Shown: piece by piece, positions 16,386 through 25,870 of the stretch
Numbering within the stretch: the stretch's first letter is position 1
Layout: each line of letters opens with the position of its first letter
NCBI RefSeq assembly: GCF_004016505.1
Contig: NZ_SACR01000001.1
Location: forward strand, 682,001 to 746,000
Reading direction: 5' to 3'
DNA length: 64,000 nucleotides
Source: Rubrivivax rivuli
Lineage (GTDB): Bacteria > Pseudomonadota > Gammaproteobacteria > Burkholderiales > Burkholderiaceae_C
Translations under genes and position numbers: made by a program
The notes under the pieces: model-generated
The model's database searches: none
Seen by the model: the letters and a program-made list of their open reading frames with translations, nothing else
Told to the model about the DNA's origin: nothing

Positions 16386-18934
16386 CAGGGTGTGGGGCGC
16401 GCCTGCTGCGCGTGCATCAGCTGGATGCGCTCGCGGCGCAAGGGGCGGCCCATGGCATCGGCATCGCGCACGTCGATGGCCACCGGGTGCTTGAGCTTGG
16501 GCGAGTAGTAGACGGTGCGTGTCCACTGCCCGTTGCTGCGCGTGCCGTTGGCCAGGGTTTCGGTCCAGGTGCCGGTGCTCTCGATCGGCAGCACGTCGAA
16601 CTTGCCGGCGGGCGTCTCGATCTCGGTGGCGCGGGCCACCAGGCTGCCACCGCGCCATTCGGTCTGGCCGATGGTCTGGTCGGCGCGCTGGAACTTCTCG
16701 ATGAAGCGCACCACACGGCGGTCACCGCGCTTCGGGTCGGCCCACCACAGGTCTTGATGCGGCTCGAAGATCGAGAAGCTGCCGTCGGGCCGCGCCAGGC
16801 GCGTGGGCCGGCCCTGCGGGTCCATCTGCAGCTGCTGGCCGTTGGCGCGCAGGGCGCCGTCCTTCATCACCTCGTCGATGGCGGTGGTGTATTCGCCCAC
16901 CACCTCGTCGGCCCAGGTGTCGACCACCTGGTAGGTGAAGCTGTCGCCTTCGGTGTAGCCGAAGGGGTTGCGGCGCGGCACCGCGATGGCCGGTGTGCTG
17001 GGGGCCTCTGCCGGGCTGGGCTTGGCGCTGGGCTGCACCGCTTCGGTGGCAGCCGTCGTGGCGGGCGCGGCGCGGCGTGCGGCATCGGCCACCGGGGTGT
17101 CGGTGCTCTGGTTGACGGCCTGGTTCGCGGCCGCGGCGGCCGGTGCGGCGGTGGCTGCGGCTTCAGGCGTGGCGCCGGCGGTGGCCGCCGCAGTCGCTTC
17201 ACCGGCCGCCGCCGGTGCGGCCGCGGCTGTCGCGGGCGCAGCCGCAGCCGCGGCCGGGGCTGCCCCGGCCGGTGCCAACGTGGCTGCCGTGGCGGCCGCG
17301 GCGGCCGGTGCCCCAGGCGCGGCGGCTGCCGCAACCGCTGCCGCGGGGGCAGCCACCGGCACGGCAGCCACGGCAGCAGCCGGGACCACCGCCGCCACGG
17401 CGCTGGGGGTGGTGGCTGCCGCCACGGTGCTGACGGCGGCGCTGCCGCCCGACGACGAACTGGTGGCCCGCACCCCGAGCGCCACCGCGGTGCTGCCCAG
17501 GCTGCTGGCGACGCTGCCCACGGCGCCGGCCGCGGTGGTGGCGGCGCTGACGGTGGCGGCCGCCTTGGCCACCTGGGCGGTGGCGGCCACGCCGGCCACC
17601 GTGGTGGCCACGCCGGCCACGGTGCCCAGCGCGCTGACCGCGCTGCCCACCGTGCTGCCCAGGCTGCCGCCGGCCTTGGCCGCGTTGCTCAGGGGCTTGG
17701 CATCGGGCGTGGCGGTGGTCTGCGGAAGCTCCGGCGTCGGGGCGGCCACGGCGGCGGCCGGTGCAGGCGGTGCGCTGTTCTGCGCCAGCACCTCGGCCAC
17801 CGACTTCTCACCGGCAGCACGCACCGCCGGCCGCGTGACCAGGCGCGAGCCCTGGCGCAGCGCCTCGCGGGCGATCTCTTCCGGCGTGCGCGGGATCAGG
17901 CCATCGAGCAGCGAGGCCTCGGCCAGTTCTTCGCGGTCGTCGGTGTCGCCACCGATCCACGGGCTGGTCTGGCCGAGCGTGGCATCCACCATCGAGCGGC
18001 GCGTGTTGCGCAGCACCTCGGGGCCGTTGATGCGAGGCTTGAGCAGCGCGCCCACCAGCGTGCGCACGAAGGGTGTGGCCGCCAGTTCGGCCGGGGCCGT
18101 GGGCGCCGGCAGCGGCAGCGGGGCCACTGCGGGCACCTCCTGCACGACGCCGGGGGCCACGCCCAGCATGGCCATCATGCCGTGCGGCACGCGGGGCTGG
18201 GCCAGGCCCTGCTGCGGCAGCGTGGCCAGCACCGGGTGCTGCCAGGCGGCTTCCACCACCAGCAGGCGCAGGCTGTCGGGCGTGCCGATGAGGGCGTCGG
18301 CCACCTCGTCCAGCGGCACCGAGGTCTCGGCCAGTCGCTTGGCCAGGCGGTCGGGCGGCATGCTGGCGTCGAGCGCGGCGTCGCGCGGCAGCAGGAGGTT
18401 GCGGCCGTCCACCTGGGCGCCCAGGCCCGTGACGTAGACGAAACCCACGCCGCCGGGCTGCAGGCGTTCGCGGAATTCCTTCAGCGTGGCGCGCAGGTCG
18501 GCGGCGGTGAGGTCTTCGCGTGTCATCACGACGAAGCCTCCGCTGCGCAGCGCGGCCGACACGGCCTGCGTGTTGCGGGCGGCGCTGTCCACCACCGAAC
18601 GGTGGCCCACCTTGCCCAGGCCCAGCACCAGGGCCAGGCGCTGCTTGCCCATGCCCAGCATCGCCTGCGCGGCCCGCACCTGGCGCGGCACGGCGATGTT
18701 GATCTCGCGCACGTCGGGCAGGCGCAGTTCGGGCAGGGTGGCCGGCACCGCCATCGGCGGGGCCGAGCCTTCGGTGTTCTGCGCCTGCACGGGGGCTTGT
18801 GTGGCCGGCGGCGTGGGCAGGACGGGCACCGCAGGCGCAGTCGCCGGCGCGGTCTGGGCGTGGCCGGTGCCGCCCAGCACGGCCAGCAGGCAGGCAGCGG
18901 AGGTGCGGCGGAAGGTGTCTTTACGCTGAGGCAT
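16385..18934 (-). CDS. Exported pseudo-caspase with Ala-rich linker and C-terminal beta domain
   Basis: The 849-residue protein starts [10 protein letters not shown] and has a Sec signal ending GHAQ. Residues about 95-235 follow the caspase p20 pattern ([38 protein letters not shown]). The catalytic His expected in a GHG loop is Leu near 170, and the expected DAC is EAA near 228, so it is probably inactive. Residues about 395-660 are an extreme Ala/Pro/Thr low-complexity stretch. A folded C-terminal domain of about 200 residues begins [15 protein letters not shown]. It is probably a periplasmic scaffold. It is co-translated with RlpA, which hints at an envelope or division role. An alternative start 16 codons upstream exists at 18982. 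Confidence 0.65.
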   Translation of the reverse strand: MPQRKDTFRRTSAACLLAVLGGTGHAQTAPATAPAVPVLPTPPATQAPVQAQNTEGSAPPMAVPATLPELRLPDVREINIAVPRQVRAAQAMLGMGKQRLALVLGLGKVGHRSVVDSAARNTQAVSAALRSGGFVVMTREDLTAADLRATLKEFRERLQPGGVGFVYVTGLGAQVDGRNLLLPRDAALDASMPPDRLAKRLAETSVPLDEVADALIGTPDSLRLLVVEAAWQHPVLATLPQQGLAQPRVPHGMMAMLGVAPGVVQEVPAVAPLPLPAPTAPAELAATPFVRTLVGALLKPRINGPEVLRNTRRSMVDATLGQTSPWIGGDTDDREELAEASLLDGLIPRTPEEIAREALRQGSRLVTRPAVRAAGEKSVAEVLAQNSAPPAPAAAVAAPTPELPQTTATPDAKPLSNAAKAGGSLGSTVGSAVSALGTVAGVATTVAGVAATAQVAKAAATVSAATTAAGAVGSVASSLGSTAVALGVRATSSSSGGSAAVSTVAAATTPSAVAAVVPAAAVAAVPVAAPAAAVAAAAAPGAPAAAAATAATLAPAGAAPAAAAAAPATAAAAPAAAGEATAAATAGATPEAAATAAPAAAAANQAVNQSTDTPVADAARRAAPATTAATEAVQPSAKPSPAEAPSTPAIAVPRRNPFGYTEGDSFTYQVVDTWADEVVGEYTTAIDEVMKDGALRANGQQLQMDPQGRPTRLARPDGSFSIFEPHQDLWWADPKRGDRRVVRFIEKFQRADQTIGQTEWRGGSLVARATEIETPAGKFDVLPIESTGTWTETLANGTRSNGQWTRTVYYSPKLKHPVAIDVRDADAMGRPLRRERIQLMHAQQARPTP

Positions 18935-19075
18935 GTTCGAGGGGAGCAAGGCCTGCAGGGCCGGCGCAAGTGTAGACAGCACTGTGACAGATCGTCACAC
19001 GGACCGCATCCAGCAGGCGAGGGGCGGCCGCAAGGCGCCGGAGGTCCGTTGGCGGGGCCGGCCGGACGGGGCCGG

Positions 19076-20185
19076 CTACAGCTTCTGCGCCCAGGACTTG
19101 CAGGTGTCGTAGGTCTCCTGCGCGTTGCTGCCCCAGAAGTCGAGATCGGGTTCGGGGCCGATCTTCTCCAGCACCTCCAGCAGGCGCTTGCGGTCCTGGG
19201 CCTGGCACGCCATCCAGGCCCATGCATTGAAATGCCCGGCATGGGGGTAGCGAGCGGTCATCTCGGCATAGCCGGCGTCCACGCGCTCCCAGCGGGCCAG
19301 CGAGTCGGCGAACAGCGCGTGCTCGAACTGCTCTCGCGCCGCGGCGGTGTAGAGCCGCGCGTACAGCGCTGGCCCGTACGGGGCCCGGGTGCGCTGGGCG
19401 GCGGCCTGTATGTGCTGGTCGACCTGGCGCGCGCTGCCGCCCCACTTGGGCAGCAGGTTGGTCAGCTGCGTGAAGTGCAGCAGGTCTTCGTCGGGGAAGC
19501 GCAGGATGCCCTGCTCGTAGATGGCCTGCGTGCGGCGGTCGTCCCAGCCGGCGCCGCGCGCCACCACCAGCAAGGCCTGGAAGCCCAGGCCGTCGGACAG
19601 CAGCACGTCGCCATGCTGCACGGCGTGGGCCGTGGCCTTGTCCAGTGCCGCACGGAACAGCTCCCAGGCCTGCGGCGCCACCGTGTTGGCATAGCCCGAG
19701 CCGCGGTGGGCCCAGGCCAGGTTGGTGAGCGTCACCACATGCAGCGCATGGGCCAGCGGTGAACGCGGGTGCTGCTGCACCCACTGCGCGCTCAGGGCCG
19801 CCGTGTGCTCGGCCTGGCGCACGCGCAGGCCGCGGTTGGTGGACAGGCCGTTCTCGAAGCCCCGGTACAGCTGCACCACCTCCCACAGGCCGGCGCTGGT
19901 GCGGCGCGGCTGCGCGCGCGCGGCCTTGAAAAGGCGCTCGGCTTCGGCGAAATCGCCCCAGTGCAAGGCCAGCGAGGCCGCGCTGAAGACGGCTGAGCCG
20001 TCCACCAAGGCTTCGGCGGTGCGGGCTGCAGCCGGCGCCTTTGCCGAGGCCTGCGCCTTTGCCGGGGCGTCCGTCTGCGCGTGCGCGGCCCAGCTGCCCA
20101 CGGCCAGTGCGGCCAACGCAGCCACGGCCTTGAGGGCCCCGCGCAGGCGGGCGGCCTGCGGGCCCGGGTTCAGTCGAGATTCCAC
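19076..20185 (-). CDS. Exported protein with TPR-like helical repeats, unknown function
   Basis: The 369-residue protein has a signal peptide ending SWAAHAQ near 37, then an Ala/Lys spacer. The body looks fully helical with TPR-like pairs, for example SLALHWGDFAEAERLFKAA near 70-90 and HALFADSLARWERVDAGY near 290. No catalytic motif is seen. It begins inside the 3' end of the upstream TonB-like gene with a 16-base overlap, so the two are translationally linked and likely act together in the periplasm. I cannot name a family. Confidence 0.7.
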   Translation of the reverse strand: MESRLNPGPQAARLRGALKAVAALAALAVGSWAAHAQTDAPAKAQASAKAPAAARTAEALVDGSAVFSAASLALHWGDFAEAERLFKAARAQPRRTSAGLWEVVQLYRGFENGLSTNRGLRVRQAEHTAALSAQWVQQHPRSPLAHALHVVTLTNLAWAHRGSGYANTVAPQAWELFRAALDKATAHAVQHGDVLLSDGLGFQALLVVARGAGWDDRRTQAIYEQGILRFPDEDLLHFTQLTNLLPKWGGSARQVDQHIQAAAQRTRAPYGPALYARLYTAAAREQFEHALFADSLARWERVDAGYAEMTARYPHAGHFNAWAWMACQAQDRKRLLEVLEKIGPEPDLDFWGSNAQETYDTCKSWAQKL

Positions 20186-21378
20186 AGCAACTCCAGCTGG
20201 CGGCTGACGACACCCTGGCGCAGCTTGCTGGCGTCGGGCTTGGCATGGCGCATGGCACGCACGCGGGCAAAGGTGGCACGGTCCATGGTCTGTTCCAGGG
20301 CGAGCGGCACGTGGCCGGGCCGCAGCCCGGGCATCTGCAGCGTGCGCCGGATGATCTGCACGTCGCGCACCCGCCCGGCCGCGTCGATCACCACCGCCAC
20401 CTCGGTGGCGCCCGTCACTTCGAACCGTTGCGCGATGGGTGGGTAGTCTTCTGCCGCCGCGCGGCGGGCGCGCTGCCGCACCTCACCGGCCATCAGCAGC
20501 AGGTTCTCGTTGGCCGGCAAGGTGCCGAAGCGGAACAGGCGCATCGCGGCCTCGGGCGAGAGCCCGGCCCGCGGCACTTCGTTGGCCAGCCACCACTGCA
20601 TCAGCGCGCACTCCACCATCAAGCCGCCATAGGGCACCGGCGGGCGTTCGCCGAGCACCTGCCGCGACAGCCACGGCGTCATGGCCCGCGTGCCCACGGG
20701 CTCGTCGGCGCGCTGCCGCTCGGCGGCCTGGAAGGCCTGCAGCTGCGGCGACGGCATCGGGCTGCTGGTGGCGGGCAGGCTGCCCGAGAGCCAGCGTTGC
20801 CAGCGTTGGCGTTCGGCCGCGATGGCGGCGTCGCGCTCGCTGCCCTGCAGCGGCATCAGGAAGAGCAGCCGGTCAGCGAGCAGCGCCCAGCCGTCCTCGT
20901 GCAACTTGCTGCGCAGGCGGCAGTAGCCGGGATGCTGCGCCAGGCGCCACTCGGTGGCCTCGCGCTCCGCGCCGGGGCTGGAGACCAGCCATGCGACCAG
21001 CTCGTCGTTCATCCGGGCCATCAGGTGGAGCAGGGTCACCGGGGCGCTGGCCTGCGGGTGGGCCGCGCGGATCTCCTGCAGCCAGCGCCGGCCGGCCGCC
21101 TTCATCAAGAGCTCCATTTCGGCGGTGAGGGTCTTGGCGCGGGCCGCCATGTCGGCGTCCAGCGGCAGCTGGGCCGGCAGGCTGATGACCATGCCCGGCC
21201 AGTCGTCGATCAGGCCTTCGATGTAGCGCCGCTCTTCGGCACTGAGGGCTGCGGGTGCGGAAGCTGCCGTCGGCGCGACCGGAGCCGTTGCCGGCGCCTG
21301 GGCCGATGCGAGCCCGAAGCCGAGCAGGCCCGTGGCCAGGAAGCTGGCCGCGCGGGCCCAGGGTCTGAAGGCGTGCAT
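20170..21378 (-). CDS. Exported protein with TonB-C-like C-terminus
   Basis: The 402-residue protein has a signal peptide (ATGLLGFGLASAQ) and an Ala/Pro linker. The long helical middle contains EERRYIEGLIDDWPGM, and the C-terminal part of about 90 residues reads EVAVVIDAAGRVRDVQIIRR, followed by FARVRAMRHAKP. The last part matches the strand-helix-strand pattern of TonB C-terminal domains. There is no N-terminal transmembrane anchor of the usual TonB type, so it is not a standard energy transducer. It overlaps the next gene by 16 bases. The role is unknown; a periplasmic partner of the TPR protein is plausible. Confidence 0.65.
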   Translation of the reverse strand: MHAFRPWARAASFLATGLLGFGLASAQAPATAPVAPTAASAPAALSAEERRYIEGLIDDWPGMVISLPAQLPLDADMAARAKTLTAEMELLMKAAGRRWLQEIRAAHPQASAPVTLLHLMARMNDELVAWLVSSPGAEREATEWRLAQHPGYCRLRSKLHEDGWALLADRLLFLMPLQGSERDAAIAAERQRWQRWLSGSLPATSSPMPSPQLQAFQAAERQRADEPVGTRAMTPWLSRQVLGERPPVPYGGLMVECALMQWWLANEVPRAGLSPEAAMRLFRFGTLPANENLLLMAGEVRQRARRAAAEDYPPIAQRFEVTGATEVAVVIDAAGRVRDVQIIRRTLQMPGLRPGHVPLALEQTMDRATFARVRAMRHAKPDASKLRQGVVSRQLELLWNLD

Positions 21379-21436
21379 GGCGGCGCGGCCTGTGCGAAGG
21401 CAGGGGAAGCAGCGCGCAAGGCGCCGCAGCAGACGT

Positions 21437-21472
21437 GAAAACGCCCTGGGCGCCTTGCGGGCGCCCAGGGCG
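21437..21472 (-). terminator. Strong intrinsic terminator of the PEP-CTERM gene
   Basis: A perfect 13-bp G/C-rich stem (21442-21454 with 21460-21472) has a 5-base loop. Read on the minus strand it is followed by TTTTC at 21441-21437. It lies 18 bases past the stop of the PEP-CTERM gene. Confidence 0.85.
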
Positions 21473-21489
21473 CTGGGTCGGTCAGGCGA

Positions 21490-22128
21490 TCAGGCCTGCT
21501 TCGACAGGCGGCGGCGAGCGGCCAGCAGGGCGATGACGCCCAGGCCCATCATCGCGTAGGTGCCGGGTTCCGGCACGACGGCGATCGAGGCACCCGGCGT
21601 CGCTTCGAAGGCGTACTGCACCAGGGTGCGTTGGGTCAGCGCGGCGCCGATGGCGATCTGCGCCCAGCCATAGTGGGTGGTGCCGCCCGCTTCGTTGACG
21701 AAGCGGAAGCCGAAGAAGTTGTTCGAGCTGTTCAGCAGCCACTGCGACTGGAAGGCGGTGGTGCCCGAGCCGAAGGTGCTCGTCGCACCGACCAGGCTGC
21801 CGGGGGCCAGGTTGGTCACGTTGTTGGCAGACGTGATCACGTAGGCGCCGCCGGCCGGGGCCGTCGGGCTGAAGAAGGCCAGGCCCGTTGCGCTCCACGG
21901 GTTGATGTCCCAGCCCGGCACGGTGGTGCCCGTGCCGCCAGCCGGCAGGTTGTTGGCACCGGTCACCACGTTCAGGTACAGACCGTTGGTGGAAGCGGGG
22001 ATGTTCAGGTTGACGATGCCGCTGCTCACGACCTGGGCGTGGGCGGTGGCGGCAGCGAAGAGGGCGCCGGCGCCGATCGCGAGGGCGATCGAGGTGCGCG
22101 CGGTGCTGGGGATGAATCGGCTTGTCAT
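21490..22128 (-). CDS. PEP-CTERM sorting-domain protein
   Basis: The 212-residue protein has a Sec signal ending ATAHAQ near 32, a beta-rich Thr/Asn/Gly-rich body, and a C-terminal PEP-CTERM signal: VPEPG, a hydrophobic helix YAMMGLGVIALLAA, then RRR. Such proteins are cut and exported by exosortase EpsH/XrtA and usually belong to the extracellular matrix. No exosortase is in the window, so the sorting enzyme must be encoded elsewhere. The start has a good ribosome site (AGGAG, 6 bases upstream). A strong terminator follows, so it is a single-gene unit. Confidence 0.88.
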   Translation of the reverse strand: MTSRFIPSTARTSIALAIGAGALFAAATAHAQVVSSGIVNLNIPASTNGLYLNVVTGANNLPAGGTGTTVPGWDINPWSATGLAFFSPTAPAGGAYVITSANNVTNLAPGSLVGATSTFGSGTTAFQSQWLLNSSNNFFGFRFVNEAGGTTHYGWAQIAIGAALTQRTLVQYAFEATPGASIAVVPEPGTYAMMGLGVIALLAARRRLSKQA

Positions 22129-22280
22129 CGGGACTCCTGGCGTTCTGAGATCAAAAGGGTTGAGATGCATCGCCGGGCCCGGAGGTTTCCGGTGCCCGCG
22201 AGTTCGACCGTCTCGAATGCGGAATGACGCTTCTGCGGCGCCCCCTCCCACACTCACCGTGACGGTCCCACGGGGGCCCC

Positions 22281-22306
22281 CTAGCAACAACCCCGCGTTT
22301 GCGGGG
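22281..22306 (-). terminator. Intrinsic terminator after the sulfotransferase gene
   Basis: A perfect 6-bp stem (22291-22296 with 22301-22306) has a 4-base loop. On the minus strand it is followed by TTGTTGCT. It sits just past the sulfotransferase stop at 22322 and separates that gene from the PEP-CTERM gene. Confidence 0.6.
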
Positions 22307-22321
22307 ACCGACACACCGCCG

Positions 22322-23977
22322 TCACCAAACACCTAGTTTGCAGTCCGGGTTTGCACGGTCCTGCTGGCGCGCACGCACCAGCGCATCGCGCAACGGGGCC
22401 AGCAGCTCGCCGTAGGCGTCCGCCGGGGCCGAGATGCGTTTCATAGGCTGCCGCACTTGCAGGGCGCTGGGCGTGCGGATGGCCCGCTGCGCAGCATGGG
22501 CATTCAGGCAGACGGCGTCGAAAGGCAGGCCGCAGAAGGCCAGCAGCGCACGGATCTCGCGCTCGGCGTCCTGGATCAAGGCTTCGTAGTGCTGCACCCT
22601 CACGTGCGCGGGCTCGCGCGCGGCCCAGGCGTCGCCCGAGCGCTCGCAGGCCACCGCGAACTGCGCCAGGCTCTCGAAGTCGTAGCTGTAGGCAGCCAGC
22701 CCGGGCCCGAAAAGCTGCTTGTAGCAAGACCAGCAGGTCTGCAGCGCCTCGCGCCGGCAGTCGATGATGCGCGCACCCGGCAGCATGGCCCGCAGCGCGC
22801 CGGTGTAGAGCCAGTTGTCGGGCAGCTTGTCGGTGGCGATGGGCCTTTGCTGGCGCCAGCGGGCGCTGCGGCGCAGGTAGTCGCGGCCCAGGCGTGTCCA
22901 GTCGGTTGCACGGGCGTCGGTGGCCCATTGCAGGAAGGGCCGGCGGCGGCGCTGCGATTCCTCTTCGATGACCTGCTGCAGGTAAGGCAGCTCGCTGGCG
23001 CCTTCGACCTGCGGATGGCTGGCCAGCACCTGCTCGACCAGCGTGCTGCCCGAGCGCGGCAGGCCCACGAGAAAGATCACCTCTTCGCCCTGCGCGGCTT
23101 CGCTGCGGGCCACGGGCCCGGAGAACGCGGCCTCCAGCGCCTGCATCTGTTGCGCGAAGACGGCGGCGTTCCAGGGCAGCGTGCGGCGCACGCCGGCGTT
23201 GGCCTGCTGCAGGGCCTGCAGGGCCTCGGCAGGGCGGCCGGCGGCTTCGAGGGCGCCACCGAGCGCGAAGTCCAGCAGCGCCTGCTCGTCCGCCGGGGCC
23301 GTGCCGCGCCGGCTGGCCGCGGCGAGCTGTTCGAGCTCGGCCGGCTGCAGCGGCACGGTCTTCAGGTCGACGAGGGCGAACCAGGCGCGCGCCGCCTCGC
23401 GCCCCTGTGCGATGAGCCGCCGGCAGTCGGCCGCGGCCGGCTCGCTGTGGCCCAGCGCCTTGTGGCAGCGCGAGCGCTGCAGCAGACCCGGGGCCGAATC
23501 GGGCGAGCGCGCCAGGTGCGCCTCGGCCGCACCGAGCGCCATGTCGTAGTGGCCTTGCCGGTCGCATTCCTGGCTGAGTTCGAGCCAGTCGCTGGCGCTG
23601 CGGGTGCAGGCCGCCGCAGCCGCCAGGCTGCGCTGGGCGCCCGAGGGGTCGTCGGCCTCGGCCTGGGCCTGGGCGAGCTGCAGCCACAGGCGGGGGTCAT
23701 CGGGGCGCCGCTCGGTGGCGCGCAGCAGGCGGGCGGCGGCCAAGGGCCAGTCGCCGGCCTCGCGCGACTGTTGCGCCAGCCCCAGCAGCACTTCGGGGTG
23801 GTCGGGGGCCTCGTTGGCCAGTTGCAGCAGCCATTGCCCGGCCATCAGGCGGTCACCGGCGGCCTGCAGCTGCATCACGCGGCGCATCGTTTCGGCCTGG
23901 CGCTGCGTGAGGCCCTTGAGCCGCTGCTTCAGATCGGAGGCGGCTGCCGGGTTCGGGGTCGGGGCATGGGCGGGCAT
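22322..23977 (-). CDS. TPR-sulfotransferase fusion
   Basis: Of the 551 residues, about 280 N-terminal ones are tetratricopeptide repeats (WLLQLANEAPDHPEVLLGLA and similar). The C-terminal part is a PAPS-dependent sulfotransferase: the 5'-phosphosulfate loop FLVGLPRSGSTLVEQ is near 297, and KLPDNWLYTGAL and IIDCRREALQTCWS follow as in Sulfotransfer_3 members. It should transfer sulfate from PAPS to an unknown acceptor, perhaps a peptide or glycan presented by the TPRs. The protein looks cytoplasmic. Its neighbours give no pathway. Confidence 0.87.
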   Translation of the reverse strand: MPAHAPTPNPAAASDLKQRLKGLTQRQAETMRRVMQLQAAGDRLMAGQWLLQLANEAPDHPEVLLGLAQQSREAGDWPLAAARLLRATERRPDDPRLWLQLAQAQAEADDPSGAQRSLAAAAACTRSASDWLELSQECDRQGHYDMALGAAEAHLARSPDSAPGLLQRSRCHKALGHSEPAAADCRRLIAQGREAARAWFALVDLKTVPLQPAELEQLAAASRRGTAPADEQALLDFALGGALEAAGRPAEALQALQQANAGVRRTLPWNAAVFAQQMQALEAAFSGPVARSEAAQGEEVIFLVGLPRSGSTLVEQVLASHPQVEGASELPYLQQVIEEESQRRRRPFLQWATDARATDWTRLGRDYLRRSARWRQQRPIATDKLPDNWLYTGALRAMLPGARIIDCRREALQTCWSCYKQLFGPGLAAYSYDFESLAQFAVACERSGDAWAAREPAHVRVQHYEALIQDAEREIRALLAFCGLPFDAVCLNAHAAQRAIRTPSALQVRQPMKRISAPADAYGELLAPLRDALVRARQQDRANPDCKLGVW

Positions 23978-24031
23978 GCGGGCATTCTGCCGCCCGCAGG
24001 CGCGGCAGACCGGGCAGACGGAGCCGGCCGC

Positions 24032-25693
24032 CTAGCCGGGCTGCCCGGGCTGCTGCTTCCTGGCCTGGATCGTTTGCCCGCCCTGCCGGAAGACCAGGCC
24101 GCTGACCTGCCCGGCCGCGTCTCGCACGAAGGTGATCTGCACGCCGAAGGCCGGGGCCTCGGCCTGCTCGGTGCCGGTGGGCGTCAACTCGAAGGCGCCC
24201 TGGCCGGTGGCCTGCCCCATCAGCCTGCCGTCGCTTTCGAAGATGCGCAGCACGAAACCCGGCATCAGCTCGTAGTGGCCGGCCCACGGCGCCCAGGCCG
24301 GGTTGGGCGCCGTGGCCGTGCGGGCCACGCCCACCCGCGGCATGTCGATGACGCCGCCGCCCTGGCGCCACAGCAGCCGCAGCACCTGGCCCTGCGGGTC
24401 GCGCTGGGGCGTGGCCAGCGCCGTGGTCACCAGGGGGTAGAGATCGCCGCGGTCGTCGGCGCGCAGCTCGAAATCGTCCTGCCCGGGCACACTGGCCATG
24501 AGCCGCCCCCCAGGGGCTTCATGAAGCCGCATGCGCACGCCGGGCTGCAACTGGTACTCGCCGACCAGGGCTGCCCGCAGTTCGGCAGCCAGCTCCACCG
24601 CCCGGCGCGGGCGCTGTGGCGCCGGCCGTGCGCCCAGCAGCGCGGCGGCCACGTCGCCCAGGCCACCCAGGTCGGTGAGCGCGGTGTCGGCCAGCAACAC
24701 CACGGCACGGCCGGGTGCGCTGCCGTCGGCAGGCGCCGGCTGCACGATCAGCAGTGACGAGAAGCCGCCCGTGCCCCCTTCGTGCCCCGGCGCGGCGCGA
24801 CCGTTGGCGCGGCCGAGCAGCCAGAAGTAGCCATGTCGATGGGCCAGCGGCTGCAGGCTGCGCGCGATCACCGCCCGCAATGGCGTGGCCTCGGGCCGCA
24901 GCAGTGCCTGTGCGTAGGCCACCATGTCGTCCAGCGTGGCCTTCACGCCGCCCACACCGGCCAGGTTGGGCGGGAAGGTCCACGGCGCGTTGGGGCGACC
25001 GCTGGCCTGGTGGCCCGTGGCACGCGGCTGGCCCGCCGGCGCGCGGGCGACCCAAGCACCCGGCATCTTCAGCGGCAGCAGCACCCGTTCGCGCAGCGCC
25101 GTCTCGAAGTCGCCGCCATGGGCGCGTGCCACCGCCAGCGACAGGACCATCGCGCCGAAGTTCGAGTAGCTGCTGCGGCTGCCGATGGGGCCACTCAGCT
25201 GCACCCGGGCCAGCGAATCGAGCAGCTGCGCTTCGGTGAGGGTGGCGTAGGGGTCTTCGGGGTTGGGGGCCTGCATCAGCGCCGGCACCGCAGGCAGGCC
25301 AGCGCTGTGCGTGAGCAGGTCGGCCACGGTGATCTGCCGCTCGCCCTGGCGGGGCAGCACCGTGCCGGCGGGCAGGTGGCGCGCAATCGGGTCGTCCAGC
25401 CTCCAGCGGCCTTGCTCCACCAGGTCGGCGACGAGCAGACCGAGCATCGTCTTCGAGATGGAGCCGATCTCGAAGGCGGCGTCCAGTGCGGGTGGCGATG
25501 TGGCGCGTGCACAGAAGCGGGCACGCTGCACGGTGCCGTCTTCGATGGTGGCGGCGACGATGCAGGCGCCGGTGCGGTCGCCCTCCAGCCGCTGCTGCAA
25601 CACCTGCTCCAGGGTGTTCGTCTGCGCCATGGCCGTCATGCTACCCAGGAGCAGCACGAGCAGGGCCCACGAGCGCGAATCACGCATGTCCAA
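24032..25693 (-). CDS. Exported serine hydrolase of the class C beta-lactamase / PBP fold
   Basis: The 553-residue protein has a signal peptide ending TAMAQ near 24. The nucleophile motif SISK is at 78-81, the tyrosine motif YSN in SSYSNFG is near 180, and the third motif is replaced by the HEGGTGG segment typical of esterase/EstB-like members. The last 190 residues are a lipocalin-like extension seen in many of these hydrolases. Likely activities are D-amino-acid peptidase or esterase; beta-lactam hydrolysis is possible but not indicated by sequence. Met3 (25687) is an equally plausible start. Confidence 0.83.
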   Translation of the reverse strand: MDMRDSRSWALLVLLLGSMTAMAQTNTLEQVLQQRLEGDRTGACIVAATIEDGTVQRARFCARATSPPALDAAFEIGSISKTMLGLLVADLVEQGRWRLDDPIARHLPAGTVLPRQGERQITVADLLTHSAGLPAVPALMQAPNPEDPYATLTEAQLLDSLARVQLSGPIGSRSSYSNFGAMVLSLAVARAHGGDFETALRERVLLPLKMPGAWVARAPAGQPRATGHQASGRPNAPWTFPPNLAGVGGVKATLDDMVAYAQALLRPEATPLRAVIARSLQPLAHRHGYFWLLGRANGRAAPGHEGGTGGFSSLLIVQPAPADGSAPGRAVVLLADTALTDLGGLGDVAAALLGARPAPQRPRRAVELAAELRAALVGEYQLQPGVRMRLHEAPGGRLMASVPGQDDFELRADDRGDLYPLVTTALATPQRDPQGQVLRLLWRQGGGVIDMPRVGVARTATAPNPAWAPWAGHYELMPGFVLRIFESDGRLMGQATGQGAFELTPTGTEQAEAPAFGVQITFVRDAAGQVSGLVFRQGGQTIQARKQQPGQPG

Positions 25694-25870
25694 GACCTTC
25701 GGAGCGTTGACGCCGGCAGCCTGCGCAGGGCGCAGGTCGCGCCCTGCGCCTTCAGCGTGGGCGAGCCCCTGGCTACCCTGGGCGGGCGGACGGCCGGTGG
25801 AGGCAGGCTCGATGATCCACGGAATCGCTGGCAGGCCGACACCCGGGAAAGTGCCGGCCTCGGCGCGCCC

